DNA of 51,367 nucleotides. It comes from an uncultured Microbacterium sp. Its GTDB lineage: Bacteria; Actinomycetota; Actinomycetes; Actinomycetales; Microbacteriaceae. Made by a program: the position numbers and the translations under genes. Of the stretch, positions 26,537 to 35,693 are shown one piece after another. Position 1 is the first letter of the stretch. Every line of letters starts with the position of its first letter. The notes beneath the pieces are model-generated. The model saw only the letters and a program-made list of their open reading frames with translations. It did not search any database and was not told where the DNA came from. The stretch spans positions 1 through 51,367 of the forward strand of contig NZ_CANROA010000013.1 of assembly GCF_947632095.1 (NCBI RefSeq). Reading direction: 5' to 3'.

Positions 26537-27520
26537 ATGGACATCGAACTGGGGCTGCTGCGCGGGATCGAGAAGGAGAAGGAGATTCCCTTCGACGAGC
26601 TCGTGACGATCATCGAGCAGGCCGTTCTGACGGCCTACGGCAAGCACGTCTCCGAAGACGGTGCTGTTCCGCAGGGCGTTCGCGTCGAGCTCGACCGCAA
26701 GACCGGCCACGTCGCCGTTCTCCAGCCGGTCACCGATGACGAAGGCGCTGTCATCGGCGAAGAGGATGCCACGCCCAGCGACTTCGGGCGCATCGCGGCT
26801 TTCGCGGCCAAGCAGGTCATCAGCCAGCGGCTGCGCGACATCGCCGATGAGGCCGTGCTCGGCGAGTTCCGCGGCAAGGAGGGCGATATCGTCGCCGGCG
26901 TGATCCAGCAGGGGCCGAACCCGCGCATGATCCACGTCGACCTCGGCAGCGTCGAGGCGATCCTTCCTCCCGAGGAGCAGGTTCCCGGTGAGGAGTACAC
27001 GCACGGTTCCCGTCTTCGCGTCTACGTCACGAGCGTCGCGAAGGGCCTGAAGGGCCCGCAGATCACTGTGTCGCGCACCCACCCCGGACTCGTACGCAAG
27101 CTCTTCGCGCTCGAGGTCCCGGAGATCGCAGCCGGCCTGGTCGAGATCGTCTCCCTGGCGCGCGAGGCCGGGCACCGCACGAAGATCGCGGTCGTCGCGA
27201 ACGACCCGGCGATCAACGCCAAGGGCGCCTGCATCGGCGAGCTCGGACGCCGTGTGCGCGCCGTCACCGAGGAACTGGCCGGAGAGAAGATCGACATCGT
27301 CGACTTCGACGCCGACCTCGCCTCGTTCGTGGCCCACGCCCTGTCGCCCGCGAAGGTCAGCAGTGCTTTCGTGCTCGATGCGACCACCAAGGCCGTGCGC
27401 GCTCTCGTCCCCGACTACCAGCTGTCGCTCGCGATCGGCAAGGAGGGGCAGAACGCCCGTCTGGCCGCGAAGCTCACCGGCGCAAAGATCGACATCCAGC
27501 CCGACAGCATCCTCGACTGA
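26537..27520 (+). CDS. nusA: Transcription termination/antitermination factor NusA
   Basis: The 327-residue protein has the NusA N-terminal RNA-polymerase-binding domain (MDIELGLLRGIEKEKEIPFDEL), an S1 domain around residues 110-180 and two KH domains (about 200-325, with AIGKEGQNARLAAKLTG). It lacks the C-terminal acidic repeats of E. coli NusA, as is usual for actinobacteria. ATG 26537 is preceded by GGAGG at 26527-26531; the ATG at 26504 would add 11 residues. A TATCGT hexamer at about 26476 may be the promoter. It is the first gene of the translation operon that continues with ylxR and infB. NusA modulates pausing and rho-dependent and intrinsic termination. Confidence 0.96.
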   Translation: MDIELGLLRGIEKEKEIPFDELVTIIEQAVLTAYGKHVSEDGAVPQGVRVELDRKTGHVAVLQPVTDDEGAVIGEEDATPSDFGRIAAFAAKQVISQRLRDIADEAVLGEFRGKEGDIVAGVIQQGPNPRMIHVDLGSVEAILPPEEQVPGEEYTHGSRLRVYVTSVAKGLKGPQITVSRTHPGLVRKLFALEVPEIAAGLVEIVSLAREAGHRTKIAVVANDPAINAKGACIGELGRRVRAVTEELAGEKIDIVDFDADLASFVAHALSPAKVSSAFVLDATTKAVRALVPDYQLSLAIGKEGQNARLAAKLTGAKIDIQPDSILD

Positions 27521-27561
27521 TCGGCAGGTCGAGCAGTTGTCATCCAGCGGTGCGGTGTAGG

Positions 27562-27834
27562 ATGGAGCCTGTACGAACATGCGTCGGCTGTCGCATGCGT
27601 GCTTCCCGAACTGCTCTTCTCAGAGTGGTGGCTCAGAACAACATCCTCGTCATCGATGAGAGTGCTGTTCTGCCGGGGAGGGGCGCGTGGATGCATCCGA
27701 CGCAGGAATGCATCGAAGCCGCACTGCGGCGCCGCGCTTTCGCACGAGCACTCCGTGTGTCCGGTGAACTGGACACGCAGACCATCGAGAAACGGCTGAA
27801 CGGCTATGGAAACAAAGTGAACGGCTCGAAATGA
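27562..27834 (+). CDS. ylxR: YlxR family RNA-binding protein
   Basis: The 90-residue protein starts MEPVRTCVGCRMR, the YlxR signature, and includes the conserved GRGAWMHP segment. It has a basic surface and is thought to bind RNA, possibly affecting RnpB or transcription; a precise role is not established. The start is ATG 27562, 41 bp after the nusA stop; the in-frame ATG at 27550 adds four residues. TAGGAT at 27558-27563 overlaps this start codon, which would only matter if an internal promoter fires there. infB follows after 60 bp. Confidence 0.9.
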   Translation: MEPVRTCVGCRMRASRTALLRVVAQNNILVIDESAVLPGRGAWMHPTQECIEAALRRRAFARALRVSGELDTQTIEKRLNGYGNKVNGSK

Positions 27835-27852
27835 GACCCGTCCGCGACTAGT

Positions 27853-27890
27853 GGTCTGCCCTGTCTGGGCAGACCGACCCCAGACAGGAG
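27853..27890 (+). promoter_or_regulatory. Paired hairpins or pseudoknot overlapping the infB ribosome binding site
   Basis: Helix A: GGTCTGCC (27853-27860) with GGCAGACC (27868-27875), whose entire 7-base loop is CTGTCTG. Helix B: CTGTCTGGG (27861-27869) with CCCAGACAG (27879-27887), loop of nine. Both stems are perfect and overlap, so they are mutually exclusive, or the loop of A pairs with CAGACAG as a pseudoknot. Helix B runs into the CAGGAG ribosome binding site at 27885-27890, five bases before the GTG. Confidence 0.7.
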
Positions 27891-27894
27891 AATT

Positions 27895-30648
27895 GTGGCT
27901 GCCAAACCACGCGTACATGAGATTGCCGCCGAACTCGGCGTCGACAGCAAATTCGCACTTGCAAAGCTGAAGGAGATCGGCGAGTTCGTCAAGAGCCCGT
28001 CCTCCACGATCGAGCCTCCCGTGGCTCGTAAGCTGCGTGCGGCGATCGAGGCCGACAGCTCGGCCAAGCCCGCTTCCGAGGAGAAGGCCGCGGCGAAGCC
28101 CGGTCCGAAGCCGGCCGCCGCCAAGCCCGGTCCCAAGGCTCCGACGCCCGGGCCCAAGCCCGGCCCGAAGCCTGCTCCCGAGGCGAAGCCCGCACCCGAG
28201 GCGAAGCCGGCGGCCGCTGAGAAGCCCGCCGCGCCGACTCCCGGTCCGGCTGCTCCCAAGCCCGGTCCGGCCGCTCCCGCGGCTCCTGCCGCAGACAAGG
28301 GCGCCCAGGCCCCCAAGCCCGGCGCTCCGCGTCCGGGGAACAACCCGTTCTCCTCCGCGCAGGGCATGGGGCAGCGTCCCGCCGGCCCACGTCCGGGGAA
28401 CAACCCGTTCTCCTCCGCCCAGGGCATGGGCCAGCGTCCGACGCCGGGCAACATCCCGCGTCCGCAGGCTCCGCGTCCCGGTGCTCCTCGCCCGGGCGCC
28501 CCGCGTCCCGGCTCGCCCCGGCCCGGCGCTCCTCGCACCGGTCAGGGCGGTCGTCCCGGCGCTCCGTTCCAGCAGCGCTCCGGCGGTCCGGGTCGTCCCG
28601 GCGGTGCCGGTGGCGGTACCGGTCCCGGTGCTCGTCCCGGTGGCGGTTTCGCCGGTCGTCCCGGTGGTGGCGGCGGCCGTGGCCGTGGTCCCGGCGGTGG
28701 TACCGCAGGTGCCTTCGGCAAGGGCGGCGGCAAGTCGAAGCAGCGCAAGTCGCGGCGGGCGAAACGGCAAGAATTCGAGATGCGGTCGGCGCCTGTCGTC
28801 GGCGGCGTCAACGTCCAGAAGGGCAACGGAGAGACGATCCGTCTGCGTCGCGGAGCATCGATCGCCGACTTCGCCGACAAGCTCGAGGCCCTGAACGGCT
28901 ACACCGTTCAGCCCGGAACGCTCGTCACCATCCTCTTCAACCTGGGTGAGATGGCCACGGCCACCGAGTCCCTCGACGAGGCGACCTTCGAGGTCCTCGG
29001 CGCGGAGCTCGGCTACAAGATCCAGATGGTCTCTCCCGAGGACGAGGACAAGGAGCTCCTCGAGGGCTTCGGTCTCGATCTCGACAAGGAGCTCGAAGAG
29101 GAGAGCGACGACGATCTCGAGATCCGTCCTCCTGTGGTCACCGTCATGGGTCACGTCGACCACGGTAAGACCCGCCTTCTCGACGCGATCCGCAAGACGA
29201 ACGTCATCGAGGGCGAGGCCGGCGGCATCACCCAGCACATCGGTGCGTACCAGGTGTGGACCGAGCACGATGGCATCGAGCGCGCTGTGACGTTCATCGA
29301 CACCCCGGGTCACGAGGCGTTCACCGCCATGCGTGCCCGTGGTGCGCAGGTCACCGACCTCGCGATCCTCGTGGTCGCGGCCGACGACGGCATCATGCCC
29401 CAGACGGTTGAGGCGCTCAACCACGCGCAGGCCGCGGGCGTTCCGATCGTCGTCGCGGTGAACAAGGTCGACAAGCCCGAGGCCAACCCGGGCAAGGTCC
29501 GCCAGCAGCTCACCGAGTACGGTCTGGTCGCCGAGGAGTATGGCGGAGACGTCATGTTCGTCGACGTGTCGGCCCGTCAGGGCACGGGCATCCAGGAGCT
29601 CCTGGACGCTGTGCTGCTCGTCGCGGATGCCGGTCTCGACCTCACCGCCAACCCGAACAAGGCCGCTCGCGGTGTCGCCATCGAGGCGAAGCTCGACAAG
29701 GGTCGCGGTTCCGTGGCCACGGTCCTCATCCAGTCGGGAACGCTGCGCGTCGGCGACTCGATCGTCGCCGGCACCGCCTATGGCCGTGTCCGCGCGATGC
29801 TCGATGAGAACGGCGAGTCTGTCGAGTTCGCGGCTCCGTCGCGACCGGTCCAGGTTCAGGGTCTGAACTCCGTGCCCCGCGCCGGCGACGTGTTCATCGT
29901 CACCGAGGAAGACCGCATGGCTCGCCAGATCGCTGAGAAGCGCGAGGCCGTCGAGCGCAACGCCCTGCTGGCCAAGGCCCGCAAGCGCATCTCGCTGGAA
30001 GACTTCACCCGTGCTCTCGAAGAGGGCAAGGTCGAGACGCTCAACCTCATCATCAAGGGTGACGTTTCCGGTGCGGTCGAGGCGCTGGAGGAGTCGCTGC
30101 TCAAGATCGAGGTGGACGACTCGGTTCAGCTGCGCATCATCCACCGCGGCGTGGGTGCGGTCACCGAGTCCGACGTGAACCTCGCGACGATCGATAACGC
30201 GATCATCGTGGGCTTCAACGTCCGCCCCGACCCGAAGGCCCGTGAGGCTGCGGCACGCGAAGGCGTGGACGTGCGCTTCTACTCGGTCATCTACTCGGCG
30301 ATCGATGAGATCGAGAGCTCGCTCAAGGGCATGCTCAAGCCGGAGTACGAAGAGGTCAAGTCGGGTGTCGCCGAGATCCGCGAGGTGTTCCGCTCTTCGA
30401 AGTTCGGCAACATCGCGGGTGTCATCGTCCGCTCGGGAACGATCACGCGCAACGCGAAGGCACGTGTCATCCGCGAGGGCGTCGTCATCGCCGATGGCCT
30501 GGCCATCGAGTCGCTGCGCCGCTTCAAGGATGACGTCACCGAGGTCAAGACCGACTACGAAGCCGGTATCGGCCTCGGAAAGTACAACGACATCCAGGTC
30601 GGCGACGAGATCGAGACCACGGAAATGGTCGAGAAGCCGCGTAGCTGA
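27895..30648 (+). CDS. infB: Translation initiation factor IF-2
   Basis: The 917-residue GTPase delivers initiator tRNA to the 30S subunit and drives subunit joining. The IF2-N motif ([15 protein letters not shown]) comes first, followed by a ~250-residue Pro/Ala/Gly/Lys-rich disordered linker with repeated PGAPRPG and [14 protein letters not shown] copies. The G domain starts near residue 415 with G1 [10 protein letters not shown]2 [10 protein letters not shown]3 DTPGHEAF and G4 NKVDK. Domains II-IV follow. GTG 27895 is preceded by CAGGAG at 27885-27890, which overlaps a predicted hairpin. The linker length is typical for actinobacteria. A long antisense frame across the linker is a composition artefact. 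Confidence 0.98.
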   Translation: MAAKPRVHEIAAELGVDSKFALAKLKEIGEFVKSPSSTIEPPVARKLRAAIEADSSAKPASEEKAAAKPGPKPAAAKPGPKAPTPGPKPGPKPAPEAKPAPEAKPAAAEKPAAPTPGPAAPKPGPAAPAAPAADKGAQAPKPGAPRPGNNPFSSAQGMGQRPAGPRPGNNPFSSAQGMGQRPTPGNIPRPQAPRPGAPRPGAPRPGSPRPGAPRTGQGGRPGAPFQQRSGGPGRPGGAGGGTGPGARPGGGFAGRPGGGGGRGRGPGGGTAGAFGKGGGKSKQRKSRRAKRQEFEMRSAPVVGGVNVQKGNGETIRLRRGASIADFADKLEALNGYTVQPGTLVTILFNLGEMATATESLDEATFEVLGAELGYKIQMVSPEDEDKELLEGFGLDLDKELEEESDDDLEIRPPVVTVMGHVDHGKTRLLDAIRKTNVIEGEAGGITQHIGAYQVWTEHDGIERAVTFIDTPGHEAFTAMRARGAQVTDLAILVVAADDGIMPQTVEALNHAQAAGVPIVVAVNKVDKPEANPGKVRQQLTEYGLVAEEYGGDVMFVDVSARQGTGIQELLDAVLLVADAGLDLTANPNKAARGVAIEAKLDKGRGSVATVLIQSGTLRVGDSIVAGTAYGRVRAMLDENGESVEFAAPSRPVQVQGLNSVPRAGDVFIVTEEDRMARQIAEKREAVERNALLAKARKRISLEDFTRALEEGKVETLNLIIKGDVSGAVEALEESLLKIEVDDSVQLRIIHRGVGAVTESDVNLATIDNAIIVGFNVRPDPKAREAAAREGVDVRFYSVIYSAIDEIESSLKGMLKPEYEEVKSGVAEIREVFRSSKFGNIAGVIVRSGTITRNAKARVIREGVVIADGLAIESLRRFKDDVTEVKTDYEAGIGLGKYNDIQVGDEIETTEMVEKPRS

Positions 30649-30664
30649 TCATCAGCATGCAAGG

Positions 30665-30692
30665 ATGAGGGGCGCCCGAGGGCGCCCCTCAT
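30665..30692 (+). terminator. Hairpin between infB and rbfA
   Basis: ATGAGGGGCGCCC (30665-30677) and GGGCGCCCCTCAT (30680-30692) are perfectly complementary and near-contiguous; a 4-base loop would leave about 12 bp paired. It may attenuate or end transcription before rbfA. There is no T-run beyond tt. Confidence 0.7.
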
Positions 30693-30712
30693 TCGTCACA
30701 GAGGAGAAGGAA

Positions 30713-31141
30713 ATGGCTGGAGAAAGACAGGCCCGTTTGGCAGACCGGATCCGGGTGATCCTCGCGGAGCGCCTGGACAAGGGTCTGCGTGATCCCCGTC
30801 TGGGGTTCGTCACGATCACGGATGTGCGCGTTTCTGGGGATCTGCAGCACGCCTCCGTGTTCTACACGGTTTACGGCTCGGATGAGGAGCGTGTCGCCAG
30901 CGGCGCCGCACTCGCCTCGGCTACGGGGATGCTCCGCAGCGAGGTCGGCAAGCAGCTGAACACGCGTCTCGTTCCGACGCTAGAATTCATCGCCGATGCT
31001 CTGCCGGAGAACGCAGACAACATCACGGCGCTGCTGCGTCAGGCGCAGGAGCGCGACGCCGAGGTGGCCAAGCTTGCCTCGGGCGCGACCCACGCCGGCG
31101 ATGCTGATCCTTACATGCGCAGTGAGGGCGAAGACGCCTGA
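30713..31141 (+). CDS. rbfA: 30S ribosome-binding factor A
   Basis: The 142-residue protein matures 16S rRNA and the 30S subunit, especially in the cold. The fold's core is seen in LADRIRVILAERLDKGLRDPRLGFVTITDVRVSGDLQHASVFYTVYG. ATG 30713 has a strong GAGGAGAAGG upstream; the earlier in-frame ATG at 30242 is inside infB and not real. The C-terminal ~25 residues are acidic and likely disordered. It is downstream of infB across a hairpin and is followed by a LuxR-type regulator rather than the usual DHH phosphatase or truB. Confidence 0.95.
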   Translation: MAGERQARLADRIRVILAERLDKGLRDPRLGFVTITDVRVSGDLQHASVFYTVYGSDEERVASGAALASATGMLRSEVGKQLNTRLVPTLEFIADALPENADNITALLRQAQERDAEVAKLASGATHAGDADPYMRSEGEDA

Positions 31142-31223
31142 TCAGAAGGCGCATTTGCTAGTGTGAGTAGCCGTCGTCAGGTCTCTGGCGGCGGTTTCTG
31201 GGGTGCTCGATTGGGGAGCAAAT

Positions 31224-33413
31224 ATGGGATCAATGGTGAGCCGGCGCGATCTTCGCCGCCGTCCCACCGCCGTCGATGAAGCGGAGCTGCTCTCCGCTGT
31301 CGCGGAGCGGCTCTCCGCTCTGGGGATGTCGACGGCGCCGCATGTGCTGGCAAAGCTGCTGCGTCGGTTGGGAACCGATGCCGTGACCGTCATCGAGGTC
31401 GTCGCGGAGCTGTCTCCGGCTCAACGCAGTGGTCAGAGGATGTTGCCGAGGCCTTTGCCTCTGGTCGCGTCGATGCTGTCGGCCTTCGACACGGGCGAGA
31501 TGTGCCCGGACGACCGCGACGTCCTGCTGGTGGCCTCGTTGATCGCGGACGGCCGTCTCGAGGTCCTCGTCGCCGCGTGCGGCGAGTCTTCGGCAGAAGA
31601 GCTCGCGGATCGTCTGAGCGATCATCTGATGATGTCCCGGGGGCACTATCGATTCACCGATGCGCGCATGTCGGTGTGGGTGCAGCAGACCGCAGCAGCC
31701 TCTGCGCGCCGTGCTGCGCATGCGCGAATCTCCGAAGCCTACGAGCGACTCGGGGAAGAGCTCCGGGCCAGCTGGCATCGTGCCTGCGGTGCGCTGCGGA
31801 GGATTCCGGATGCGGCGCCCGCATTGGCCGCGCATTCGCGTGCTCTCGCGACCGAGGGACATTCGGAGTGGGCGTATCTCGTTGCGACGGAGGCCGCCGA
31901 TCACGCGATGGGCGTCGACGTCGAGGAGGCGCGCTTCGCGGCCGGCATCGCAGCGCTCGGCGCGGGGTGCATGGAGGAAGCAGCGGAGTGGCTGGGCAGC
32001 CTGTTCCCCTCGGGCGACATGGATCACCGCATCCGCGCGCTGGCGGCCCTTCAGATGGCGCAGGCGAGCACCACGGGCATCGTGACGGGCGTGGAACCGG
32101 CGGATCATCGTCCGCGCTGTGACATTCCGGCCCATTGGCGGGCGTGGGCGCGCACGGCGGGACTCGCGGCCGTGGTCAGCGCGGAGCGCGGTGAGACCTC
32201 GGCGATGCGGGAGTGGTTGTTCGAGCTTCGCACAGCGGAGCTGCGCTCCGGTTCTGAAGGACGCGTACGCGATTCCGCCGTGGCGATGTGCTGGATGCTG
32301 TCGGGTGAGCAGGATCGTGGCGAGGTGGCGACGACGGGAGCCTTCTCGGCGAACATCGTCGCTGCGCTGCAGGCGGCACTGGACGATGACGTGGATCTGG
32401 GCCTGCAGATCCTGGCGCGTGCACGCGCGGGGCTCATCGACGTGCAGGACGACCTGACGGCCGGTTTCGAGCGCAGCGCCCTGATCGACGCCTATCTGGC
32501 GGTCGCCGAGGTTCTCCTGCACTTCTGGTCGGGAGACATCGCCGCGGCGCGGGTCGTGTTCCAGACCGCTGCGATGGATCTGCCGATCGGGGTTCCGTTC
32601 GCGGGTCTCGCCGTGGCGCTGGGACGTCGGCTCGACATCGCTGCGGTGGGGGCGCCCGGTGCGCTCGTGGAGGCGGTGTCTGCGACTCTGCCGCGGGTGA
32701 CCCGGGTCGACACCCTTCTGGATGCCGCGCTCCAGTCCTATTTGCGCGGTGATACGGAGCAAGCGGCGCTGGAGGTGGCTCTGTGGCAGGAGACCGGTGC
32801 GCCGGCCTCTCCGCTCACGGTTCCCTGCCTCGACGAGGTCGGTCCGATCATGGAGGTGGGGGAGCTGGTCGAGGCCCCGGATCTGCGACGTGCGCGTCAG
32901 CTGCGGCGGCGTCTGCGGCTGCTGCCGGAGAAGTCCTGGCGCGCGGAGCTCGCCGAGATCGCCGAGCTGAGCAAGGGCATCCGCTCCCCGTATTCGCGAG
33001 GCCGCGTCGAGGCTATGCTCGGCACCGCCTGCCTCTCGCATGGCGATGAGGCCGGCGGCCAGCGTTTCCTGCGAGTAGCGCGGAGCCTGTTCGCCTCGGC
33101 CGGCGCGGATGCCTGGAGCGCGTTGATGGATCGTCGCCTGCGTGCGCTCGAACCGGTCACCGCTTCGGCTCCGATTCCGACTCGGGATCCGATCCGTGCC
33201 AGCCGCGTGGCGTGGATGCCGTTGCTCACCGAGCGGGAGCTCGATGTGGCGATGAGGATCGTGGAGGGGGCGACGAACCGCCTCATCGCCGAGGAGTTCC
33301 ATGTCTCGGTGCGCACGATCGAAGTGCACGCGGGGCGCATCTTCGCCAAGCTCGGCGTGCGCAGCCGGGTCGAGCTCACGGTCCTCGCCCATCGGGCGGG
33401 GCGCCATCTCTGA
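31224..33413 (+). CDS. LuxR-type transcriptional regulator lacking the P-loop NTPase core (LAL-like)
   Basis: The 729-residue protein ends in a GerE/LuxR helix-turn-helix: LLTERELDVAMRIVEGATNRLIAEEFHVSVRTIEVH (about residues 667-702). The middle is alpha-helical, TPR-like sequence. The N-terminus has VVAELSPAQRSGQRMLPRPLPL followed by DVLLVASLIADGRLEVLVAAC, which resembles the part of LAL regulators just after their AAA domain. No Walker A, Walker B or GRE motif precedes it. I infer a LAL regulator that lost its NTPase module. ATG 31224 has GGGGAG at 31213-31218; GTG 31203 and ATG 31233 are alternatives. TAGTGT at 31159-31164 may be the promoter. Confidence 0.8.
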   Translation: MGSMVSRRDLRRRPTAVDEAELLSAVAERLSALGMSTAPHVLAKLLRRLGTDAVTVIEVVAELSPAQRSGQRMLPRPLPLVASMLSAFDTGEMCPDDRDVLLVASLIADGRLEVLVAACGESSAEELADRLSDHLMMSRGHYRFTDARMSVWVQQTAAASARRAAHARISEAYERLGEELRASWHRACGALRRIPDAAPALAAHSRALATEGHSEWAYLVATEAADHAMGVDVEEARFAAGIAALGAGCMEEAAEWLGSLFPSGDMDHRIRALAALQMAQASTTGIVTGVEPADHRPRCDIPAHWRAWARTAGLAAVVSAERGETSAMREWLFELRTAELRSGSEGRVRDSAVAMCWMLSGEQDRGEVATTGAFSANIVAALQAALDDDVDLGLQILARARAGLIDVQDDLTAGFERSALIDAYLAVAEVLLHFWSGDIAAARVVFQTAAMDLPIGVPFAGLAVALGRRLDIAAVGAPGALVEAVSATLPRVTRVDTLLDAALQSYLRGDTEQAALEVALWQETGAPASPLTVPCLDEVGPIMEVGELVEAPDLRRARQLRRRLRLLPEKSWRAELAEIAELSKGIRSPYSRGRVEAMLGTACLSHGDEAGGQRFLRVARSLFASAGADAWSALMDRRLRALEPVTASAPIPTRDPIRASRVAWMPLLTERELDVAMRIVEGATNRLIAEEFHVSVRTIEVHAGRIFAKLGVRSRVELTVLAHRAGRHL

Positions 33414-33431
33414 GTGCCGCCGTCCGCTCGG

Positions 33432-34331
33432 TCAGCGGGGCAGGCGGAGGACGTCATCGATCGCCTCGGCCAGTCCGTCGGCGATGAGCGAGTCGATCGC
33501 GCGGTCGCGCTGGGCCGGATCCGGCCAGTCGGGGATGACGGCGAAAGCGGGCAGGGTGTGCTCGGCGGCACTGCGCAGGGCCGCGAGCACGGCGCCCCGA
33601 GTCTGACGGTCGGAGCCCTCGTAGCGGGCCTGGCGGGGTCGGGTGTCGCCGGTGTCGGGGCGACCGGCGGCGACCCAGGTGCATCGATGCGCGATCGGGC
33701 ACGCATCGCAGCGCGGCGACCGCGCCGTGCAGACGACGGCTCCGAGCTCCATCATCGCTGCGTTGAAAACCGCCGCGTCGGCGTACTCGTGGGGGAGGAG
33801 GGCGGACATCGCCGCGAGGTCCCGGCGCGACGCAGGACCCGGCTGGGAGCGGCCGTCGATCGCCCGCGCGATGACGCGGCGCGTGTTGGTGTCGACGACC
33901 GGGTGATGATCTCCGAATGAGAAGACCGCGACGGCACGCGCGGTGTAGTCGCCGATCCCGGAGAGTTCGAGCAGAGCGTCCACGTCGCGGGGAACCTCGC
34001 CTCCGTGCCGCTCGCAGATCTCGATCGCTGCGCGGTGCAGCCAGAGCGCGCGGCGCGGATAACCGAGGTTGGCCCATTGCTCGACGACCTCCGCGGGCCT
34101 CGCCTGCGCCATGCGCCGCGGCGACGGCCAGCGCTTCAACCATGCATCCAGCCGAGGGATCACGCGCGTGACCGGCGTCTGCTGGAGCATGAATTCGCTC
34201 ACGAGCGTTCCCCAGGCCCCGTAGTGCTCGGCGAAATCCTCGCGTCGCCAGGGCAGGTCGCGCGCTTCGGCGGCGTACCAGGAGGCCAGTTCGATCGCCA
34301 ACGGGGTCGGGTCGGGCGTGGTCACGGGCAC
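33432..34331 (-). CDS. mutY: A/G-specific adenine glycosylase
   Basis: The 299-residue base-excision enzyme removes adenine mispaired with 8-oxoguanine. It has EFMLQQTPVTRVIPR, the helix-hairpin-helix GIGDYTARAVAVFSFGDHHPVVDTN with the catalytic Asp, and the four-Cys iron-sulfur loop CTARSPRCDACPIAHRC (spacing C-X6-C-X2-C-X5-C). The NUDIX-like C-terminal domain of E. coli MutY is absent or minimal, as in actinobacterial homologues of this length. TAAGCT at 34343-34338 (minus strand) is six bases before GTG 34331. It is divergent from truB and convergent with the LuxR gene (18 bp between stops). Confidence 0.94.
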   Translation of the reverse strand: MPVTTPDPTPLAIELASWYAAEARDLPWRREDFAEHYGAWGTLVSEFMLQQTPVTRVIPRLDAWLKRWPSPRRMAQARPAEVVEQWANLGYPRRALWLHRAAIEICERHGGEVPRDVDALLELSGIGDYTARAVAVFSFGDHHPVVDTNTRRVIARAIDGRSQPGPASRRDLAAMSALLPHEYADAAVFNAAMMELGAVVCTARSPRCDACPIAHRCTWVAAGRPDTGDTRPRQARYEGSDRQTRGAVLAALRSAAEHTLPAFAVIPDWPDPAQRDRAIDSLIADGLAEAIDDVLRLPR

Positions 34332-34337
34332 CCGGAC

Positions 34338-34377
34338 AGCTTAGGCGTCCGGCGCGGATGCCGCTCATCGGTAGGCT
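34338..34377. promoter_or_regulatory. Divergent leaderless promoters for mutY (-) and truB (+)
   Basis: Minus strand: TAAGCT at 34343-34338, six bases before GTG 34331. Plus strand: TAGGCT at 34372-34377, six bases before ATG 34384; the truB spacer ggagga also looks like a ribosome binding site. Confidence 0.75.
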
Positions 34378-34383
34378 GGAGGA

Positions 34384-35277
34384 ATGGTCTCGCCCGGTAT
34401 TCTCCTCGTCGACAAGCCCGGTGGGCTGACCAGTCACGACGTCGTCGCGCGTACGCGGCGGGCCGTCGGCACGCGCAAGGTCGGACATGCCGGCACGCTC
34501 GATCCGATGGCCACCGGTCTCCTCGTGATCGGCGTCGAGGGGGCGACGCGTCTGCTCACCTACATCGTGGGGGCCGATAAGACCTATCGGGCGACGATCC
34601 GGCTCGGTCAGACGACGACGACGGATGACGCCGACGGCGACATCGTCGAGACTGCCGATGCGGCGCGGGTCGCAGCCATCGCCGATGAGCAGCTCGTTTC
34701 GGGCATCACCGCACTCACCGGCGATATCTCCCAGGTTCCGAGCGCGGTATCCGCGATCAAGGTCGACGGGCGCCGTGCCTATGATCTGGTTCGTGCGGGC
34801 GAGGACGTCGAGCTCAAGGCCCGAGCCGTCACGGTCTCCCGGTTCGACATCCTCTCGGAGCGACGCCAGGACGACGTGATCGACCTCGATGTCGTGGTCG
34901 ACTGCTCCTCGGGCACGTACATCCGCGCCCTCGCCCGTGATCTCGGCGACTCTCTCGGCGTCGGCGGGCACCTCACGTCACTGCGCCGCACGCGCATCGG
35001 ACCCTTCGATGTGGCGGATTCCGTCGGGATCGACGATCTCGCCGACGCGATGCCACTGTCCGCCGCGGCTGCCGCGTCCCTCATCCTGCCGCCGCTGGCG
35101 ATGTCTGCCGACGAGGCACGCGATCTCCGTCACGGCAAGCGTCTCAGCGGACAGGCCGAGCGTATGGATACATCCTTCGGAACCGCGATCGATCCCGCTG
35201 GCGCGCTCATCGGGATCGTCGAGAAGCGCGGGCGCGATCTGAAGAGCGCCATGAACATGCCGGAGGAGAGCCGATGA
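34384..35277 (+). CDS. truB: tRNA pseudouridine(55) synthase
   Basis: The 297-residue enzyme makes pseudouridine 55 in the T-loop of tRNAs. The N-terminal motif DKPGGLTSHDVVARTRRAVGTRKVGHAGTLDPMATGLL includes the catalytic Asp of GTLDP (about residue 41). The catalytic core continues with VPSAVSAIKVDGRRAYDLVRAG and CSSGTYIRALARDLG. The C-terminal ~80 residues are the actinobacterial TruB C-terminal domain. The ATG at 34384 has an overlapping ggagga. Its stop overlaps the next ATG by four bases, so they are translationally coupled. Confidence 0.97.
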   Translation: MVSPGILLVDKPGGLTSHDVVARTRRAVGTRKVGHAGTLDPMATGLLVIGVEGATRLLTYIVGADKTYRATIRLGQTTTTDDADGDIVETADAARVAAIADEQLVSGITALTGDISQVPSAVSAIKVDGRRAYDLVRAGEDVELKARAVTVSRFDILSERRQDDVIDLDVVVDCSSGTYIRALARDLGDSLGVGGHLTSLRRTRIGPFDVADSVGIDDLADAMPLSAAAAASLILPPLAMSADEARDLRHGKRLSGQAERMDTSFGTAIDPAGALIGIVEKRGRDLKSAMNMPEESR

Positions 35278-35642
35278 TCCTGTGGTTCACCGCCCTGCAG
35301 ATCGTCATCGCGATCGCCGCGGGCCTGTTCTGCCTCATCGCGGGGCTGATGGGGCGACGCCCCAGCGATTTCACGGTCGGTGCGCTCGCCCTGGTCGAGG
35401 CCCTCCTGATCGTGCAGGTCGTCGTCGCGATCATCGCGCCGTTCGTCGGGAACCCGCCGACGGGAGACCTGCTCGAGTACTGGACCTACCTCGTCTCGGC
35501 GGTCATCCTGCCCATCGGCGGAACGGTGTGGGCGCTGATCGACCGGAGTCGTTGGAGCACCGTGATCCTCGGCGTCGTGGCTCTGTCGATCGCGATCATG
35601 CTCTGGCGCATGGAGACGATCTGGACGATCCAGGTCGCGTGA
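35274..35642 (+). CDS. Small membrane protein, four predicted helices
   Basis: The 122-residue protein has four hydrophobic segments: residues about 2-27, 34-58, 68-86 and 92-112. I do not recognise a named family. It overlaps the truB stop by four bases (ATGA) and is translationally coupled to it. A second small membrane protein follows in the same direction before ribF, which suggests conserved but uncharacterised membrane genes in this operon. Confidence 0.75.
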   Translation: MILWFTALQIVIAIAAGLFCLIAGLMGRRPSDFTVGALALVEALLIVQVVVAIIAPFVGNPPTGDLLEYWTYLVSAVILPIGGTVWALIDRSRWSTVILGVVALSIAIMLWRMETIWTIQVA

Positions 35643-35693
35643 GGCCGCCGCGGCGCGGCTCCTCGGCTTAGCGCGCATAGAATGGACCACGCT

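Noticed and set aside
27415..30144. A 909-residue minus-strand open frame across infB
   Set aside because: It is antisense to a certain IF-2 gene, driven by its high-GC Pro/Ala/Gly linker, with no domains.
30905..31890. Alternative reading of the LuxR-type gene starting further upstream to include an NTPase
   Set aside because: rbfA ends at 31141 and the 82-bp gap cannot hold an NTPase domain; the shadow frames here have no P-loop.
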